Of a stretch of DNA of 64,000 bases, positions 27,807-37,700 are shown piece by piece. The stretch is taken from positions 124,001 to 188,000 of the forward strand of contig JAHJVE010000015.1 of NCBI GenBank assembly GCA_018828385.1. Reading direction: 5' to 3'. Source of the DNA: Gammaproteobacteria bacterium (lineage in GTDB: Bacteria; Pseudomonadota; Gammaproteobacteria; Burkholderiales; Rhodocyclaceae). Under the pieces are notes generated by a model. It worked only from the letters and a program-made list of their open reading frames with translations. It was not told the DNA's origin and ran no database searches. Position 1 is the stretch's first letter. Each line of letters opens with the position of its first letter. The translations under genes were made by a program, and so were the position numbers.

Positions 27807-28661
27807 TCAACCGATCATGCCGAGATAGGTTTGGGTTATTTTCGCCCCCCAGAAAAGGGCGATGCCTCCAGCTGCTGCAAGGTAGGGGCCGAAAGGGATT
27901 GGTACGTTGCGACCATGCCGGGTGACAACAATCAGCGTGATTCCGACCGCAGCGCCAACGACCGACGAGAGCAGGATGATGGCAGGTAGCATTTGCCAGC
28001 CCAGCCATGCACCAAGTGCGGCAAGCAGTTTGAAGTCACCATAACCCATGCCTTCCTTGCCGGTTGCCAGTTTGAAAAGCCAGAACACGCTCCACAGGGC
28101 CAGATAGCCAAGCATTGCACCGATGACCGCAGAGGGTAGATCGGAATAAATCCCCCAGAGGTTGATCGCCAGGCCGAGCCAGACCAATGGCAAGGTGATC
28201 GAATCCGGTAACAACTGTGTGTCCAGATCGATAGCTGCGAGAGCGATCAAGGCCCAGACCAATACGAGTGCCCCGGCGGCTTGCAGTGTCGGACCGAAAT
28301 GCCAGGCGACATATGCCGAAATCAGGCCAGTAATGGCTTCGATGATTGGATAACGCGGTGAAATGGGGGTCCGGCATCCCGAACATTTGCCTCTGAGAAT
28401 CAACAGATAGCTGATGAGCGGGATATTTTCGGTTGCCGTGATTTGATGGCCACAGGCCGGGCAGCGCGAACGGGGGCTGGAGAGTGATAAGGGCTCGTTT
28501 GTCTCTGGCGCAGCCTCTCCGAGCAGTTCAGCGCATTGTGCATGCCACTCCTGTTCCATGATTTTGGGGAGGCGGTGAATGACCACATTGAGAAAACTGC
28601 CAACACACAAACCAAGCAGCCCGGCCATGGCGGCTAGGCCACCTAGTGATTCGGGCAGCAT
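27807..28661 (-). CDS. pilD: Type IV prepilin peptidase/N-methyltransferase
   Basis: Membrane aspartyl protease that cleaves and methylates prepilins and pseudopilins. The 284-residue protein has the zinc cysteine pairs (CPACGH and CSGCRTP) and the two catalytic Asp regions (AIDLDTQLLPDSITLP and GYGDFKLLAALGAWLGW). Its ATG overlaps the pilC stop by one base. Together with pilC and pilB it forms the classical type IV pilus biogenesis triplet; the pilin gene is not in the window. Confidence 0.97.
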   Translation of the reverse strand: MLPESLGGLAAMAGLLGLCVGSFLNVVIHRLPKIMEQEWHAQCAELLGEAAPETNEPLSLSSPRSRCPACGHQITATENIPLISYLLILRGKCSGCRTPISPRYPIIEAITGLISAYVAWHFGPTLQAAGALVLVWALIALAAIDLDTQLLPDSITLPLVWLGLAINLWGIYSDLPSAVIGAMLGYLALWSVFWLFKLATGKEGMGYGDFKLLAALGAWLGWQMLPAIILLSSVVGAAVGITLIVVTRHGRNVPIPFGPYLAAAGGIALFWGAKITQTYLGMIG

Positions 28662-29887
28662 CAGACGACGGCTCCGATCTTGAAGATAGGCAGATACATG
28701 GCAACGACCATACCGCCAATCAACGTACCAAGAACCACCATGATGATGGGTTCCATCAGGCTGGACATGGCATCGACAGAATCGTCAACTTCCTGTTCAA
28801 AAAAGTCCGCGACTTTTGACAGCATCGAGTCCAGTGCACCTGACTCCTCGCCAATAGACACCATTTGAATCACCATGTTGGGGAAAATGTTTGCATTTTG
28901 CATTGCGTTCGTAAGGTTGATACCCGTCGATACCTCGCTCTGAATCTGTCGGGTCGCCACTTTGTAAACGTGATTGCCGGCTGCGCCCCCGACTGAGTCG
29001 AGGGATTCAACCAACGGTACACCTGCTGCGAACATGGTGGCCAAGGTTCTGGTCCAGCGAGCAATTACCGATTTGCGGACAATTTCCCCGAAAATGGGCA
29101 TGCGCAGGAGTAGCCGATCCATGGCCATCTGAACCTTTTCTGAGCGCTTCCAGCTCTCCAGGAAGGCGTAGATTCCCCCACCAAGAGCGCCGAATATGGC
29201 CCACCAATAGGAAACGAAAAAGTCAGAAATGGCTATGACAAACAAGGTTGGCGCTGGCAGATCGGCGCCAAAGCTCTGGAACACTTCCTTGAAGGCAGGA
29301 ATGACAAAAATCATGATCACGGCGGTGATGATGAAAGCGACAACAAGGACTGCTACCGGATAAAAGAGGGCAGACTTGATCTTGCCCTTGATCGCCAGAA
29401 TCTTTTCCTTGTAGGTGGCTAGGCGATCAAGCAATGTGTCCAGAATGCCTGCCTGTTCGCCGGCAGCTACAAGGTTGCAATACAGCGCGTCGAATTGCAG
29501 GGGAAACTTGCGGAAAGCTTGGGAAAGCGAACTGCCGGTTTCAACGTCCGATTTAATATCGAGCAAGAGTTTGCCGACGGCGGGATTGGAGTGCCCTCTG
29601 CCGACGATATCGAAGGACTGCAAAAGCGGGACGCCAGACTTCATCATGGTTGCCAATTGGCGGGTAAACAGCGAAATGTCTTTTTCGGTAATCTTGCCGC
29701 CGGTCTTGAACCGGACCTTCTTGACCTTGGCGCCGGTTATGCCTTGCCGGCGCAGGGTCGTTTGAACGACTGACTCACTGGCCGCTCTCATTTCGCCGCG
29801 TACGGTTTTACCGTCCTTGTTCCTCCCTTCCCAGAGGAAGGTGTTTTCCTTGACTGCCGAGGCCCTAGATCTTGCGGCGGTAGCCAT
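28661..29887 (-). CDS. pilC: Type IV pilus platform protein PilC
   Basis: Polytopic inner-membrane platform with two T2SF domains (about residues 70-195 and 275-400), each with a hydrophobic segment. Conserved stretches include FTRQLATMMKSGVPLLQS and WTRTLATMFAAGVPLVESL, which are the duplicated halves. The length of 408 residues is typical. Lies between pilB (15 bases) and pilD. Confidence 0.97.
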   Translation of the reverse strand: MATAARSRASAVKENTFLWEGRNKDGKTVRGEMRAASESVVQTTLRRQGITGAKVKKVRFKTGGKITEKDISLFTRQLATMMKSGVPLLQSFDIVGRGHSNPAVGKLLLDIKSDVETGSSLSQAFRKFPLQFDALYCNLVAAGEQAGILDTLLDRLATYKEKILAIKGKIKSALFYPVAVLVVAFIITAVIMIFVIPAFKEVFQSFGADLPAPTLFVIAISDFFVSYWWAIFGALGGGIYAFLESWKRSEKVQMAMDRLLLRMPIFGEIVRKSVIARWTRTLATMFAAGVPLVESLDSVGGAAGNHVYKVATRQIQSEVSTGINLTNAMQNANIFPNMVIQMVSIGEESGALDSMLSKVADFFEQEVDDSVDAMSSLMEPIIMVVLGTLIGGMVVAMYLPIFKIGAVV

Positions 29888-29902
29888 ATCGTTTCCTTTT
29901 CA

Positions 29903-31618
29903 TTAGGCGTTGGTAGTGCTCAACACTTCGTCAAGTGACGTCATGCCTTGTTTGACTTTCAATAGACCGGATTCCCGCAGGTTTTTCACACCTTCTGCCT
30001 TGGCTTGGGCGCCTAAGTCAAGCGCAGTGGCGCCGCTGAGAATCAGTCGTTGCATGGCTTCGGATATGGGCATGACTTGATAGATGCCGACGCGCCCCTT
30101 GTAGCCGGTGCCTTTGCAGCGATCGCAGCCGCCTGGGCCAAACAGTGTCCACGATCCGTCAAGATCTGATTCGGTATAGCCGGCGTCAAGAAGCGCTTGT
30201 TCTGGGATGGTGATCGGCTTCTTGCAACTGCACAGTCGGCGGGCCAGGCGCTGAGCGGTGATCAGGAGTACGCTTGAGGCGATGTTGAACATGGGAACGC
30301 CCATGTTCATTAGGCGGGTAAGCGTTTGCGGAGCATCGTTGGTGTGCAGCGTTGACAACACAAGGTGGCCGGTTTGGGCTGCCTTGATTGAAATTTCCGC
30401 GGTTTCCAGGTCGCGGATTTCGCCAACCATGATGATGTCCGGATCCTGGCGCAGAAAGGCTTTCAGTGCGACCGGGAACGTCAGTCCGGCGCGATCGTCA
30501 ACGTTGACTTGGTTGACGCCGGGGAGATTGATTTCTGCAGGGTCTTCGGCCGTCGAAATATTTATGCCATCTTTGTTCAGGATGTTGAGGCAGGTATAGA
30601 GAGAGACCGTTTTTCCGGACCCGGTTGGCCCGGTGACCAGAATCATCCCGTAAGGCCTGCTGATGGCATCCATCAGCAGCGCTTTCTGCTCCGGTTCGTA
30701 ACCTAGCGCTTCGATACCCAGCGTGGCTGAGCTGGGGTCAAGAATCCGCATGACTATTTTTTCACCCTGCAATGTTGGCAGGGTGCTGACCCGAAAATCG
30801 ATGGCGCGATTCTTGGAAAGAACGAGGCGCATGCGTCCGTCCTGAGGTACGCGCTTTTCAGCAATGTTCAGTCGCGAAATGACCTTGATGCGCGAAGCGA
30901 TTTTTTCTTTGATGGCCAGAGGCGGGGTGGCGACTTCGCGCAGGATGCCATCCACGCGAAAACGGATGCGATAAAACTTCTCGTAGGGCTCGAAATGGAT
31001 GTCCGAGGCGCCATCGTTGATGGCATCGAGGAGCATTTTCTGAATGAATTTGACAACCGGTGCGTCATCAATCTCTTGGCCGGCCGCTTCGTCGGCCTTG
31101 CCTGCGGCTTCCTCGTCGAGAAAATCGAGGTTGATGTCTTCGCTGGTGAAATTCTTGAGTGCGTCCGCGGCCGATTCAGCGTACTTGGCAACCAGAGGGG
31201 CGAGCTTCGATTGTTCGACGACGATGGGGTCGACCGCAAGTCCGGTCTGAAAGCGTATTTCGTCGAGGGCGCGTAGGTTGGTCGGGTCGGCAATGGCGAC
31301 CGAAAGGCGGTTGCCCCGCTTGTTGAGGGGGATTACCTTGTGCGTGGCGATCAGTTTCCGGTCAATCGCGTCAGACGGAATGTGAGCCTCGTCGAACGCA
31401 GCCAGATCAAGCAAGGGATAGCCAAAGGTATCGGCAACGAAACGTGCGATATCCAGCGCGCCGGCTTTCTGGCTGATGATGATCTGTTCGATCAGCGACG
31501 TCTTGCTGCTGTGGGCTTGTGCCAGCAATTGTTCTGCCTCAGCCTCCTTGAGTTGCCCGGCCTGTACAAGCGCCCGTGCCAGGCCGCCGAGTGGAGGATT
31601 TTGAGGTGTTGCTGCCAT
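29903..31618 (-). CDS. pilB: Type IV pilus assembly ATPase PilB
   Basis: Hexameric ATPase that drives pilus extension. The 571 residues contain the N-terminal MshEN domain, Walker A GPTGSGKTVSLYTCL, Walker B GEIRDLETAEI, and the zinc tetracysteine (LCSCKKP and CDRCKGTGYKG). First gene of pilBCD. It could serve DNA uptake as well as motility; competence is not shown by sequence alone. Confidence 0.97.
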   Translation of the reverse strand: MAATPQNPPLGGLARALVQAGQLKEAEAEQLLAQAHSSKTSLIEQIIISQKAGALDIARFVADTFGYPLLDLAAFDEAHIPSDAIDRKLIATHKVIPLNKRGNRLSVAIADPTNLRALDEIRFQTGLAVDPIVVEQSKLAPLVAKYAESAADALKNFTSEDINLDFLDEEAAGKADEAAGQEIDDAPVVKFIQKMLLDAINDGASDIHFEPYEKFYRIRFRVDGILREVATPPLAIKEKIASRIKVISRLNIAEKRVPQDGRMRLVLSKNRAIDFRVSTLPTLQGEKIVMRILDPSSATLGIEALGYEPEQKALLMDAISRPYGMILVTGPTGSGKTVSLYTCLNILNKDGINISTAEDPAEINLPGVNQVNVDDRAGLTFPVALKAFLRQDPDIIMVGEIRDLETAEISIKAAQTGHLVLSTLHTNDAPQTLTRLMNMGVPMFNIASSVLLITAQRLARRLCSCKKPITIPEQALLDAGYTESDLDGSWTLFGPGGCDRCKGTGYKGRVGIYQVMPISEAMQRLILSGATALDLGAQAKAEGVKNLRESGLLKVKQGMTSLDEVLSTTNA

Positions 31619-31694
31619 TGATCGATATGGAAATGCCGATTAGATCGCCCGATGATGCTACGCGGTCGACGGTTTGTAAAGGATGGGGCGCCGG

Positions 31695-32966
31695 CTAGGT
31701 GGCTTCCGGCCGGAAGATACGGACGGTGACCACGCTGCGGTCCTGAGTTTGGAGGACTTCGACGGCGACTCCGGCTAGTTTTATGCTGGTGCCCGACTCC
31801 GGGATGTCCTGAAAGTGCTCGAGAATGAGGCCATTCAGCGTTTTGGGGCCGTCGAGCGGAAAGTCGAGGCCGAGCGTCCGGTTTATGTCGCGCAGGGCAC
31901 GGGAACCCTCGACGATGGCTTCGCCGTCGTCCGACCAGGCTAGTTCGTGGCCGAGGCCAGGTAGCGATGTGGTGAAATCGCCAACGAATTCCTCGATGAT
32001 GTCTTCAAGTGTCAGTAGCCCGAGGATTTCGCCGTATTCGTCTACGACGAAGCCGATGCGCTGGCGGTTTTCCTGGAAAAAGGCGAGTTGCGAGAAAACC
32101 GGTGTGCCCGGAGCAATGTAATAAGGTGGCTGAAGTTGTTGCAGCAGGGCGGCTTCGTCGAAGTCCGGATCGCCGAGGTTGGTGAGTAGGCGGCGTACCG
32201 GTAAGACCCCGATCAATTGATCCAGCGATTCGCGACAGACTGGCAGTCTGCTGTGATGGCTCGTGGCGAGTTGAGCGTGGACGTCTTCCCACTCCTGGCC
32301 AAGATCGAGAATCTCGATGTTGCCGCGGGGGGTCATGACGTCTTCGACTGTAATGTTGTTGAGCTCGAACAGGCTCGACAGGATGGCGTGGTGTTTCTTA
32401 GGCATCAGGTGCGAAGATTCGAGCACGAGACTGCGCAACTCCTCAGGTGATAGCTTGGCGGGGCCGTCGGAGGCGTTGGGCGACAGGCGAACAAGCCGAA
32501 GCAGGGCACTGGCAAAAAGGTTGATGAACCAGACGACCGGATAGAAGAGGCGGAGCAGTGGGGTCAGTACATAGCCGAGTCGGATGGCCAGACTGTCGGC
32601 ATGAGTGGCGCCGATTATTTTTGGGGTTATTTCGGCGAAGACGAGGATGGCGAAGGTAATGACCAGGGTGCCGGCGGCCAGCGCCCATTTTTCATCGCCG
32701 AACAGCTCGATGGTGATGACGCCGACCAATGTGGCGGCTGCCGAGTTGACGAGGTTGTTGCCGAGCAGGATGACGCCGAGCATCTTGTCGGTTCGGTCGA
32801 GCAGGGCGTTGGCTATTTGTGCGCCGCGATGTCCGGTCTGCGCCAGATGGCGAAGGCGGAATCGGTTGGCCGCCATCATGGCGGTTTCGGTGAGCGAAAA
32901 GCAGCCGGATAGTGCCAGGAGAACGACAAGTGCGATCAGTTGGGCTGAGAGCGGAATTTCTTCCAC
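31695..32966 (-). CDS. CNNM/CorC-type membrane protein (DUF21 and CBS domains)
   Basis: 423 residues with an N-terminal DUF21 membrane domain of about four helices (QLIALVVLLALSGCFSLTE, NNLVNSAAATLVGVITIELF), two CBS domains (from VEDVMTPRGNIEIL, and FFQENRQRIGFVVDEYG) and a C-terminal CorC_HlyC domain. The E. coli relative is YfjD (CorB), linked to magnesium or cobalt handling. The order yfjD-ypjD-ffh is the same as in E. coli. Three bases separate it from ypjD. Confidence 0.93.
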   Translation of the reverse strand: MEEIPLSAQLIALVVLLALSGCFSLTETAMMAANRFRLRHLAQTGHRGAQIANALLDRTDKMLGVILLGNNLVNSAAATLVGVITIELFGDEKWALAAGTLVITFAILVFAEITPKIIGATHADSLAIRLGYVLTPLLRLFYPVVWFINLFASALLRLVRLSPNASDGPAKLSPEELRSLVLESSHLMPKKHHAILSSLFELNNITVEDVMTPRGNIEILDLGQEWEDVHAQLATSHHSRLPVCRESLDQLIGVLPVRRLLTNLGDPDFDEAALLQQLQPPYYIAPGTPVFSQLAFFQENRQRIGFVVDEYGEILGLLTLEDIIEEFVGDFTTSLPGLGHELAWSDDGEAIVEGSRALRDINRTLGLDFPLDGPKTLNGLILEHFQDIPESGTSIKLAGVAVEVLQTQDRSVVTVRIFRPEAT

Positions 32967-32969
32967 GGC

Positions 32970-33809
32970 TCAGACGCGTCCGAGTATGACTTCCGCCACG
33001 AAGCGGCTGCCGACATAGGCCAGAATGAGCAGCGCGAAGCCGGCCAGTGTCCAGCGCAGGGCGCGCTTGCCGCGCCAGCCCCAGGCGTGGCGTCCGACCA
33101 GCAGGGTGGCGAAGATGCCCCAGGAGGCAAAAGCAAACAGGGTCTTGTGGTCGATCGTCAATGGCTTGCCGAAGAGCGCTTCGGAGAAGAGGACTCCACT
33201 ACCGACGGTCAGGGTGAGCAGGATGAAACCTACGAGCAGCATGCGGAACAGCAGCTTTTCCATGGTGAGCAGGGGCGGCAGGCTGTTCAGGCTGCGTTTG
33301 AGCGAGCGCTTGTGCAGGGCGTTTTCGGTAAAGCCCATAAAGATGGCGTGCAGCGCTGACAAGGTCAGCAGGCTGTAGGCCAGCATGGCGGCGAGGAAAT
33401 GGAGCTTGAAGCCGGTGGCGCTGGCGTGGGCGACCAGATGAACGTTCGGGAAGAAGACGGGCAGCACGGCACACAGGGCTGCCAGCGGCAATACCATGGG
33501 TTGCATGCCTTCCATTCTGGCCATGAAGCTCTCCAGCCAGTAGATCAGCACGGCGAGCCACATCATGAGCGAGAGGGCGAAGCTGAAAGAGAAGCGCATG
33601 CCGATGTCGGCAAACAGGGCGTCATAGAGTGCGGCAGCGTGAATGAAAAGGGCGGCGGCAATGGCGACGCGCTCCCAGGCTTGCATGGGGCAGGCGACGC
33701 ACTGGTTTTCGCCTTCGCGCCAGCGGGTGTTCCAGAAATGGAAACCGAGTGCGGCATAAAGCAGGGCGGCGAGAATGTGCGGCAGAAGCTGAATTACAAT
33801 ATCAACCAT
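32970..33809 (-). CDS. ypjD: YpjD-like inner-membrane protein (CcsA/cytochrome c assembly domain)
   Basis: 279 residues, about eight helices, belonging to the CcsA/HemX group. The region from ATGFKLHFLAAMLAYSLLTLSA to WGIFATLLVGRHAWGW includes His residues that could bind heme. In E. coli the gene lies next to ffh and yfjD and its product is an integral membrane protein of uncertain role. It is divergent from ffh with only 29 bases between the two starts, so their promoters overlap. Confidence 0.9.
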   Translation of the reverse strand: MVDIVIQLLPHILAALLYAALGFHFWNTRWREGENQCVACPMQAWERVAIAAALFIHAAALYDALFADIGMRFSFSFALSLMMWLAVLIYWLESFMARMEGMQPMVLPLAALCAVLPVFFPNVHLVAHASATGFKLHFLAAMLAYSLLTLSALHAIFMGFTENALHKRSLKRSLNSLPPLLTMEKLLFRMLLVGFILLTLTVGSGVLFSEALFGKPLTIDHKTLFAFASWGIFATLLVGRHAWGWRGKRALRWTLAGFALLILAYVGSRFVAEVILGRV

Positions 33810-33838
33810 CCTTGAATTCTACTAGAAGCCCAAACGAC

Positions 33839-35194
33839 ATGCTCGATAACCTGACCAATCGCCTTGCTCGCGTCATGAAGACGCTGAAGGGCGAAGCTCG
33901 CCTGACGGAAACCAATATTGCCGATGCCTTGCGCGAGGTGCGCATGGCGCTGCTCGAGGCCGACGTGGCCTTGCCGGTGGTCAAGGATTTCATTGCCGCC
34001 GTCAAGGAAAAGGCGGTGGGTGAGGCGGTGATCGGTTCGCTGAGTCCCGGCCAGGCGTTGATCGGGGTCGTCCATGCCGAACTGACCAAGATCATGGGCG
34101 ATGCCCACGAAGGGATCAACTTCAACACCCAGCCGCCGGCGATCGTGCTGATGGCCGGTCTGCAGGGGGCCGGCAAGACGACTACCGTCGGCAAGCTGGG
34201 CAAGTTCCTCAAGGAAAATCACAAGAAGAAGGTGCTGGTGGTTTCCTGTGACGTTTATCGTCCGGCGGCTATCGAGCAGTTGAAGTCGGTGGCCGGGCAG
34301 GCCGGGGTCGATTTCTTCCCGTCGACAACGGGCGAGAAGCCGGAGGCGATTGCCCTGGCGGCGATCGATTGGGCGAAGCGGCATTATCACGACGTGGTGC
34401 TGGTCGATACCGCCGGTCGCCTGGCCATCGATGAAGAGATGATGGCGGAAATCAAGCGGCTGCATGCGGCGATCAATCCGATCGAGACGCTGTTTGTGGT
34501 CGATGCCATGCTCGGCCAGGATGCGGTCAATACGGCCAAGTCGTTCAACGAGGCTTTGCCGCTGACCGGTGTCGTGCTGACCAAGCTGGACGGTGATGCG
34601 CGCGGTGGTGCGGCCTTGTCGGTGCGTCACATCACCGGCAAGCCGATCAAATTCTCCGGTGTCGGTGAAAAGCTGTCGGGTCTGGAGGCCTTCCATCCCG
34701 AGCGGATGGCTTCGCGGATTCTGGGCATGGGCGACGTACTGTCGCTGATCGAGGATGCCAAGAAGGGCCTGGATGAAGAAAAGGCGATCGCTTTCGCCAA
34801 GAAGCTGAAGTCTGGCAAGGGGTTCGATCTCAACGATTTCAAAGAGCAGATCGCCCAGATGCGCAACATGGGCGGCTTGACCGCGATGATGGACAAGATG
34901 CCGGCGCAGATCGCCCAGATGGCCGGTCAGTTGCCGGCCGGGGCCGAGGGTAAGATGGTTGGCCGCGTCGAGGGCATCATCAATTCAATGACCCCGCTCG
35001 AGCGAGCCAAGCCCGAACTGATCAAGGCTAGCCGCAAGCGCCGCATCGCCATGGGGGCGGGGGTTCAGGTGCAGGAAGTCAATCGTCTGCTCAACCAGTT
35101 CGAGCAGACGCAGAAAATGATGAAGATGATGACCAAGGGTGGCATCGGCAAGCTCATGCGCGGCATGAAGGGCATGATGCCCGGGATGCGCTGA
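33839..35194 (+). CDS. ffh: Signal recognition particle protein Ffh
   Basis: SRP GTPase that takes nascent inner-membrane proteins to FtsY. The 451 residues start with MLDNLTNRLARVMKTLKG. The GTPase has GLQGAGKTTTVGKLGKFL, DTAGRLAIDEEMM and TKLDGDARGG. A Met-rich M domain ends with MMKMMTKGGIGKLMRGMK. Start ATG 33839 gives the classic N terminus. The stop codon abuts the inverted pair of dispersed motifs that separates it from the convergent transglycosylase gene. Confidence 0.98.
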   Translation: MLDNLTNRLARVMKTLKGEARLTETNIADALREVRMALLEADVALPVVKDFIAAVKEKAVGEAVIGSLSPGQALIGVVHAELTKIMGDAHEGINFNTQPPAIVLMAGLQGAGKTTTVGKLGKFLKENHKKKVLVVSCDVYRPAAIEQLKSVAGQAGVDFFPSTTGEKPEAIALAAIDWAKRHYHDVVLVDTAGRLAIDEEMMAEIKRLHAAINPIETLFVVDAMLGQDAVNTAKSFNEALPLTGVVLTKLDGDARGGAALSVRHITGKPIKFSGVGEKLSGLEAFHPERMASRILGMGDVLSLIEDAKKGLDEEKAIAFAKKLKSGKGFDLNDFKEQIAQMRNMGGLTAMMDKMPAQIAQMAGQLPAGAEGKMVGRVEGIINSMTPLERAKPELIKASRKRRIAMGAGVQVQEVNRLLNQFEQTQKMMKMMTKGGIGKLMRGMKGMMPGMR

Positions 35195-35267
35195 TTTCAT
35201 TTTTGGGCGTTTTCTCCGGTTGACCGTAGGAATGCTGCGGTCAACCGGGAAAATGCCCAAAATCAGC
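35194..35267. repeat. Inverted pair of the dispersed 40-bp motif (copies 5a/5b), likely terminator
   Basis: 5a (35194-35233, plus orientation) and 5b (35229-35267, minus orientation) meet head to head. GGTTGACCG pairs with CGGTCAACC around a short GTAGGAATGCTG-type centre. The stem extends outward through the AT blocks to TTTTGGGC and GCCCAAAA, about 28 paired positions with a few mismatches. The hairpin lies between ffh and the convergent transglycosylase, whose stop is inside 5b, so it can terminate both. Confidence 0.92.
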
Positions 35268-35871
35268 GTCCGGCCTGGGCCAGACTGCTCGGGGTGTAGC
35301 CCCATTGCTTCTGCCAGGCGGCACGAACCATATTCGGATATTCCGGTTTGCCCAGGCTGCCGTTGTAGCGGCCGAGGGCGCGGAACAGATCGCCCTTTTC
35401 GATATCCAGGTAGTGACGCAGGATGGTGCAGCCGTAACGCAGGTTGGTCCGCAGGTCGAACAGCGAGTTGTCGGGACGGCCGATGATCTTGATCCAGAAC
35501 GGCATGACCTGCATGTAGCCGCGCGCGCCGGCCGACGACACGGCGTATTTGCGAAAGCCCGATTCAACCTGCATGAGGCCGAGCACCAGCTGCGGGTCGA
35601 GTCCGGCGCGGGTCGCTTCGTAATGCACGCTACGCAGCAGATCGATGCGGTATTCGCGGTTCGGGATGCGTTTTTCCAGTCGGCGCGACATCTCGCCCAG
35701 CCAGTCCGCTGCCTCCATCGGGCTCTTGAACGAGCTGACCGTCGGGCGGGAGTCGGAGACAGTCTTGGATAGCGCGGCCTGGACGCTGGCCGACAGCGGT
35801 TCATACTTTTGCGCGCCAGCGAAGGCCGCCGACGCGCCAAACAAACACAGGGCCGCAATCAGGTGGCGCAC
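35263..35871 (-). CDS. Lytic transglycosylase (SLT domain)
   Basis: 202 residues with a signal peptide ([16 protein letters not shown]). The SLT fold is shown by [26 protein letters not shown], in which the Glu of VESGF is the catalytic acid, and later [12 protein letters not shown]. It would cut peptidoglycan glycan chains in the periplasm. It overlaps the proS stop by 13 bases and follows proS on the minus strand. Its stop codon lies within repeat copy 5b. Confidence 0.93.
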   Translation of the reverse strand: MRHLIAALCLFGASAAFAGAQKYEPLSASVQAALSKTVSDSRPTVSSFKSPMEAADWLGEMSRRLEKRIPNREYRIDLLRSVHYEATRAGLDPQLVLGLMQVESGFRKYAVSSAGARGYMQVMPFWIKIIGRPDNSLFDLRTNLRYGCTILRHYLDIEKGDLFRALGRYNGSLGKPEYPNMVRAAWQKQWGYTPSSLAQAGR

Positions 35872-37589
35872 AACTTTCCTTTGAGGACGCTGAGCGCATC
35901 GGCTTGCGCAATCATCGTCGGCTCGGCCTCGCGGCGGCCCTTGTATTCGAGCTGGCCTTCTTTCAAGCCGCGCTCGCCGATGACGACGCGATGCGGGATG
36001 CCGATCAGTTCCATGTCAGCAAACATGACGCCGGGACGCTCGTTGCGATCATCCAGCACGACATCGACGCCGGCCGCCTTCAACTCGTTGTACAGTTGGT
36101 CGGCCGCCGCTTTGACGGCCTCGCTCTTGTGATAGCCCATCGGCACCAGGCAGACCTCGAACGGCGCGATGGCCGGCGGCAGGATGATGCCCTTGTCGTC
36201 GTTGCCCTGCTCGATGGCAGCGCCGACAATGCGCGACACGCCAATGCCGTAGCAGCCCATTTCCATGATCTGGCTCTTGCCGTTTTCGTCGAGGTAGGCG
36301 CAGTTCAGCGCCTCGGCGTACTTCTGGCGCAGCTGGAAAATGTGGCCGACTTCGATGCCGCGCAGGATTTCCAGTGTGCCCTGGCCGTCCGGCGACGGAT
36401 CGCCCGCAACCACGTTGCGGATGTCGAAGACTTCCGGCTCCGGCACGTCGCGACCGAAATTGACGCCGGTCAGGTGGAAACCCGCCTCGTTCGCGCCGCA
36501 GACGAAATCGCTCATCGCGGCAACGCTGCGGTCGGCAAAAATCGCCACTTTTTCCTGGTTGACCGTAGCAGGCCCGATGTAACCGGGCTGGCAGCCCAGA
36601 TATTCCTCGACCTCGCGCTCCGTGGCGAAACGGAACGGGTTGATGGCGGCGATCTTGCTCGCCTTGATCTCGTTTAGTTCATGATCGCCGCGCAGCAAGA
36701 GCAGGGCGAACGTCGTGCTGCCATCTTCCTTCTCGCTCATGACCGCGATCGATTTGACGATTTTTTCCAACGGTACGCTCAAGCATTCGGCGACATCGAC
36801 GCAAGCCATCTTGCCAGGTGTGGCGACTTTTGCCATTGCCTGCGTCGCTGCTCCGCGCGAGGCGGACGGTGCTACGGCCTCGGCCAGTTCAACGTTGGCC
36901 GCATAGCCGGAATCCGGGCAGAAAGCGATGTCGTCCTCGCCGGAGTCGGCCAGGACGTGAAATTCATGCGAGCCGGTGCCGCCAATCGAGCCTGTATCGG
37001 CCGCCACGGCACGGAACCGCAGGCCCAGGCGCGTGAAGATGCGGCTGTAGGTGTCGTACATATTGCCGTATTCGCGTTTCAAGTCGTCGAAAGACGAGTG
37101 GAATGAGTAACCGTCCTTCATCAAGAACTCGCGGCCGCGCATGACGCCAAAACGGGGGCGAATCTCGTCGCGGAACTTGGTCTGGATCTGGTACAGGTGA
37201 ATCGGCAGTTGTCGATAGCTCTTCACATCACGCCGCACCACGTCGGTGATCACTTCTTCATGCGTCGGGCCGATGACGAATTCGCGCTGGTGGCGATCCT
37301 TGAAACGCAGCAGCTCCGGGCCGTACTGCTCCCAGCGGCCGGATTCCTGCCACAGTTCGGCCGGTTGCACGGCCGGCATCAGTAACTCAAGCGCGCCAGC
37401 ATTGTTCATCTCTTCGCGCACGATGTTCTCAACCTTGCGTAGCACGCGCAGACCCAGCGGCATCCAGGTATAAATGCCCGCTGCAGCACGCTTGATGTAG
37501 CCGGCGCGCAGCATCATTTTCTGGCTAATAACTTCGGCGTCGGCCGGTGCTTCCTTGAGAGTGGTGAAAAAGAACTGCGAAGTGCGCAT
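35859..37589 (-). CDS. proS: Prolyl-tRNA synthetase
   Basis: Class II synthetase, bacterial type, 576 residues. [19 protein letters not shown] opens the protein. Class II motifs include [23 protein letters not shown] ([16 protein letters not shown]), [21 protein letters not shown] and the C-terminal anticodon domain. The YbaK-like editing insertion spans about 230-390. Residues 340-351 ([12 protein letters not shown]) in that insertion are encoded by a copy of the dispersed motif. The frame is open far upstream, but the ATG at 37589 is the family start. Confidence 0.97.
   Translation of the reverse strand: MRTSQFFFTTLKEAPADAEVISQKMMLRAGYIKRAAAGIYTWMPLGLRVLRKVENIVREEMNNAGALELLMPAVQPAELWQESGRWEQYGPELLRFKDRHQREFVIGPTHEEVITDVVRRDVKSYRQLPIHLYQIQTKFRDEIRPRFGVMRGREFLMKDGYSFHSSFDDLKREYGNMYDTYSRIFTRLGLRFRAVAADTGSIGGTGSHEFHVLADSGEDDIAFCPDSGYAANVELAEAVAPSASRGAATQAMAKVATPGKMACVDVAECLSVPLEKIVKSIAVMSEKEDGSTTFALLLLRGDHELNEIKASKIAAINPFRFATEREVEEYLGCQPGYIGPATVNQEKVAIFADRSVAAMSDFVCGANEAGFHLTGVNFGRDVPEPEVFDIRNVVAGDPSPDGQGTLEILRGIEVGHIFQLRQKYAEALNCAYLDENGKSQIMEMGCYGIGVSRIVGAAIEQGNDDKGIILPPAIAPFEVCLVPMGYHKSEAVKAAADQLYNELKAAGVDVVLDDRNERPGVMFADMELIGIPHRVVIGERGLKEGQLEYKGRREAEPTMIAQADALSVLKGKLCAT
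36537..36572 (+). repeat. Dispersed 40-bp motif (family A), copy 6, inside proS
   Basis: Has CACTTTTTCC then TGGTTGACCGTAGCA; the outer AT block is weaker. The gene reads it antisense as ATVNQEKV. Confidence 0.8.
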
Positions 37590-37700
37590 GAGATGCTCTT
37601 GAATTCGTTGGGAAACCTCGATTTTACACGGTCCCGCTTCTTTGCATGCGGGAGCCCTTTGTGAAAGAATCCGCCTAACTATTAATTTTTCAGGATTTCT

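Noticed and set aside
31655..31680. ATGCTACGCGGTCGACGG, similar to the family-A core
   Set aside because: An extra CG interrupts the core and the AT blocks are missing. It could be a decayed copy but is too weak to list.
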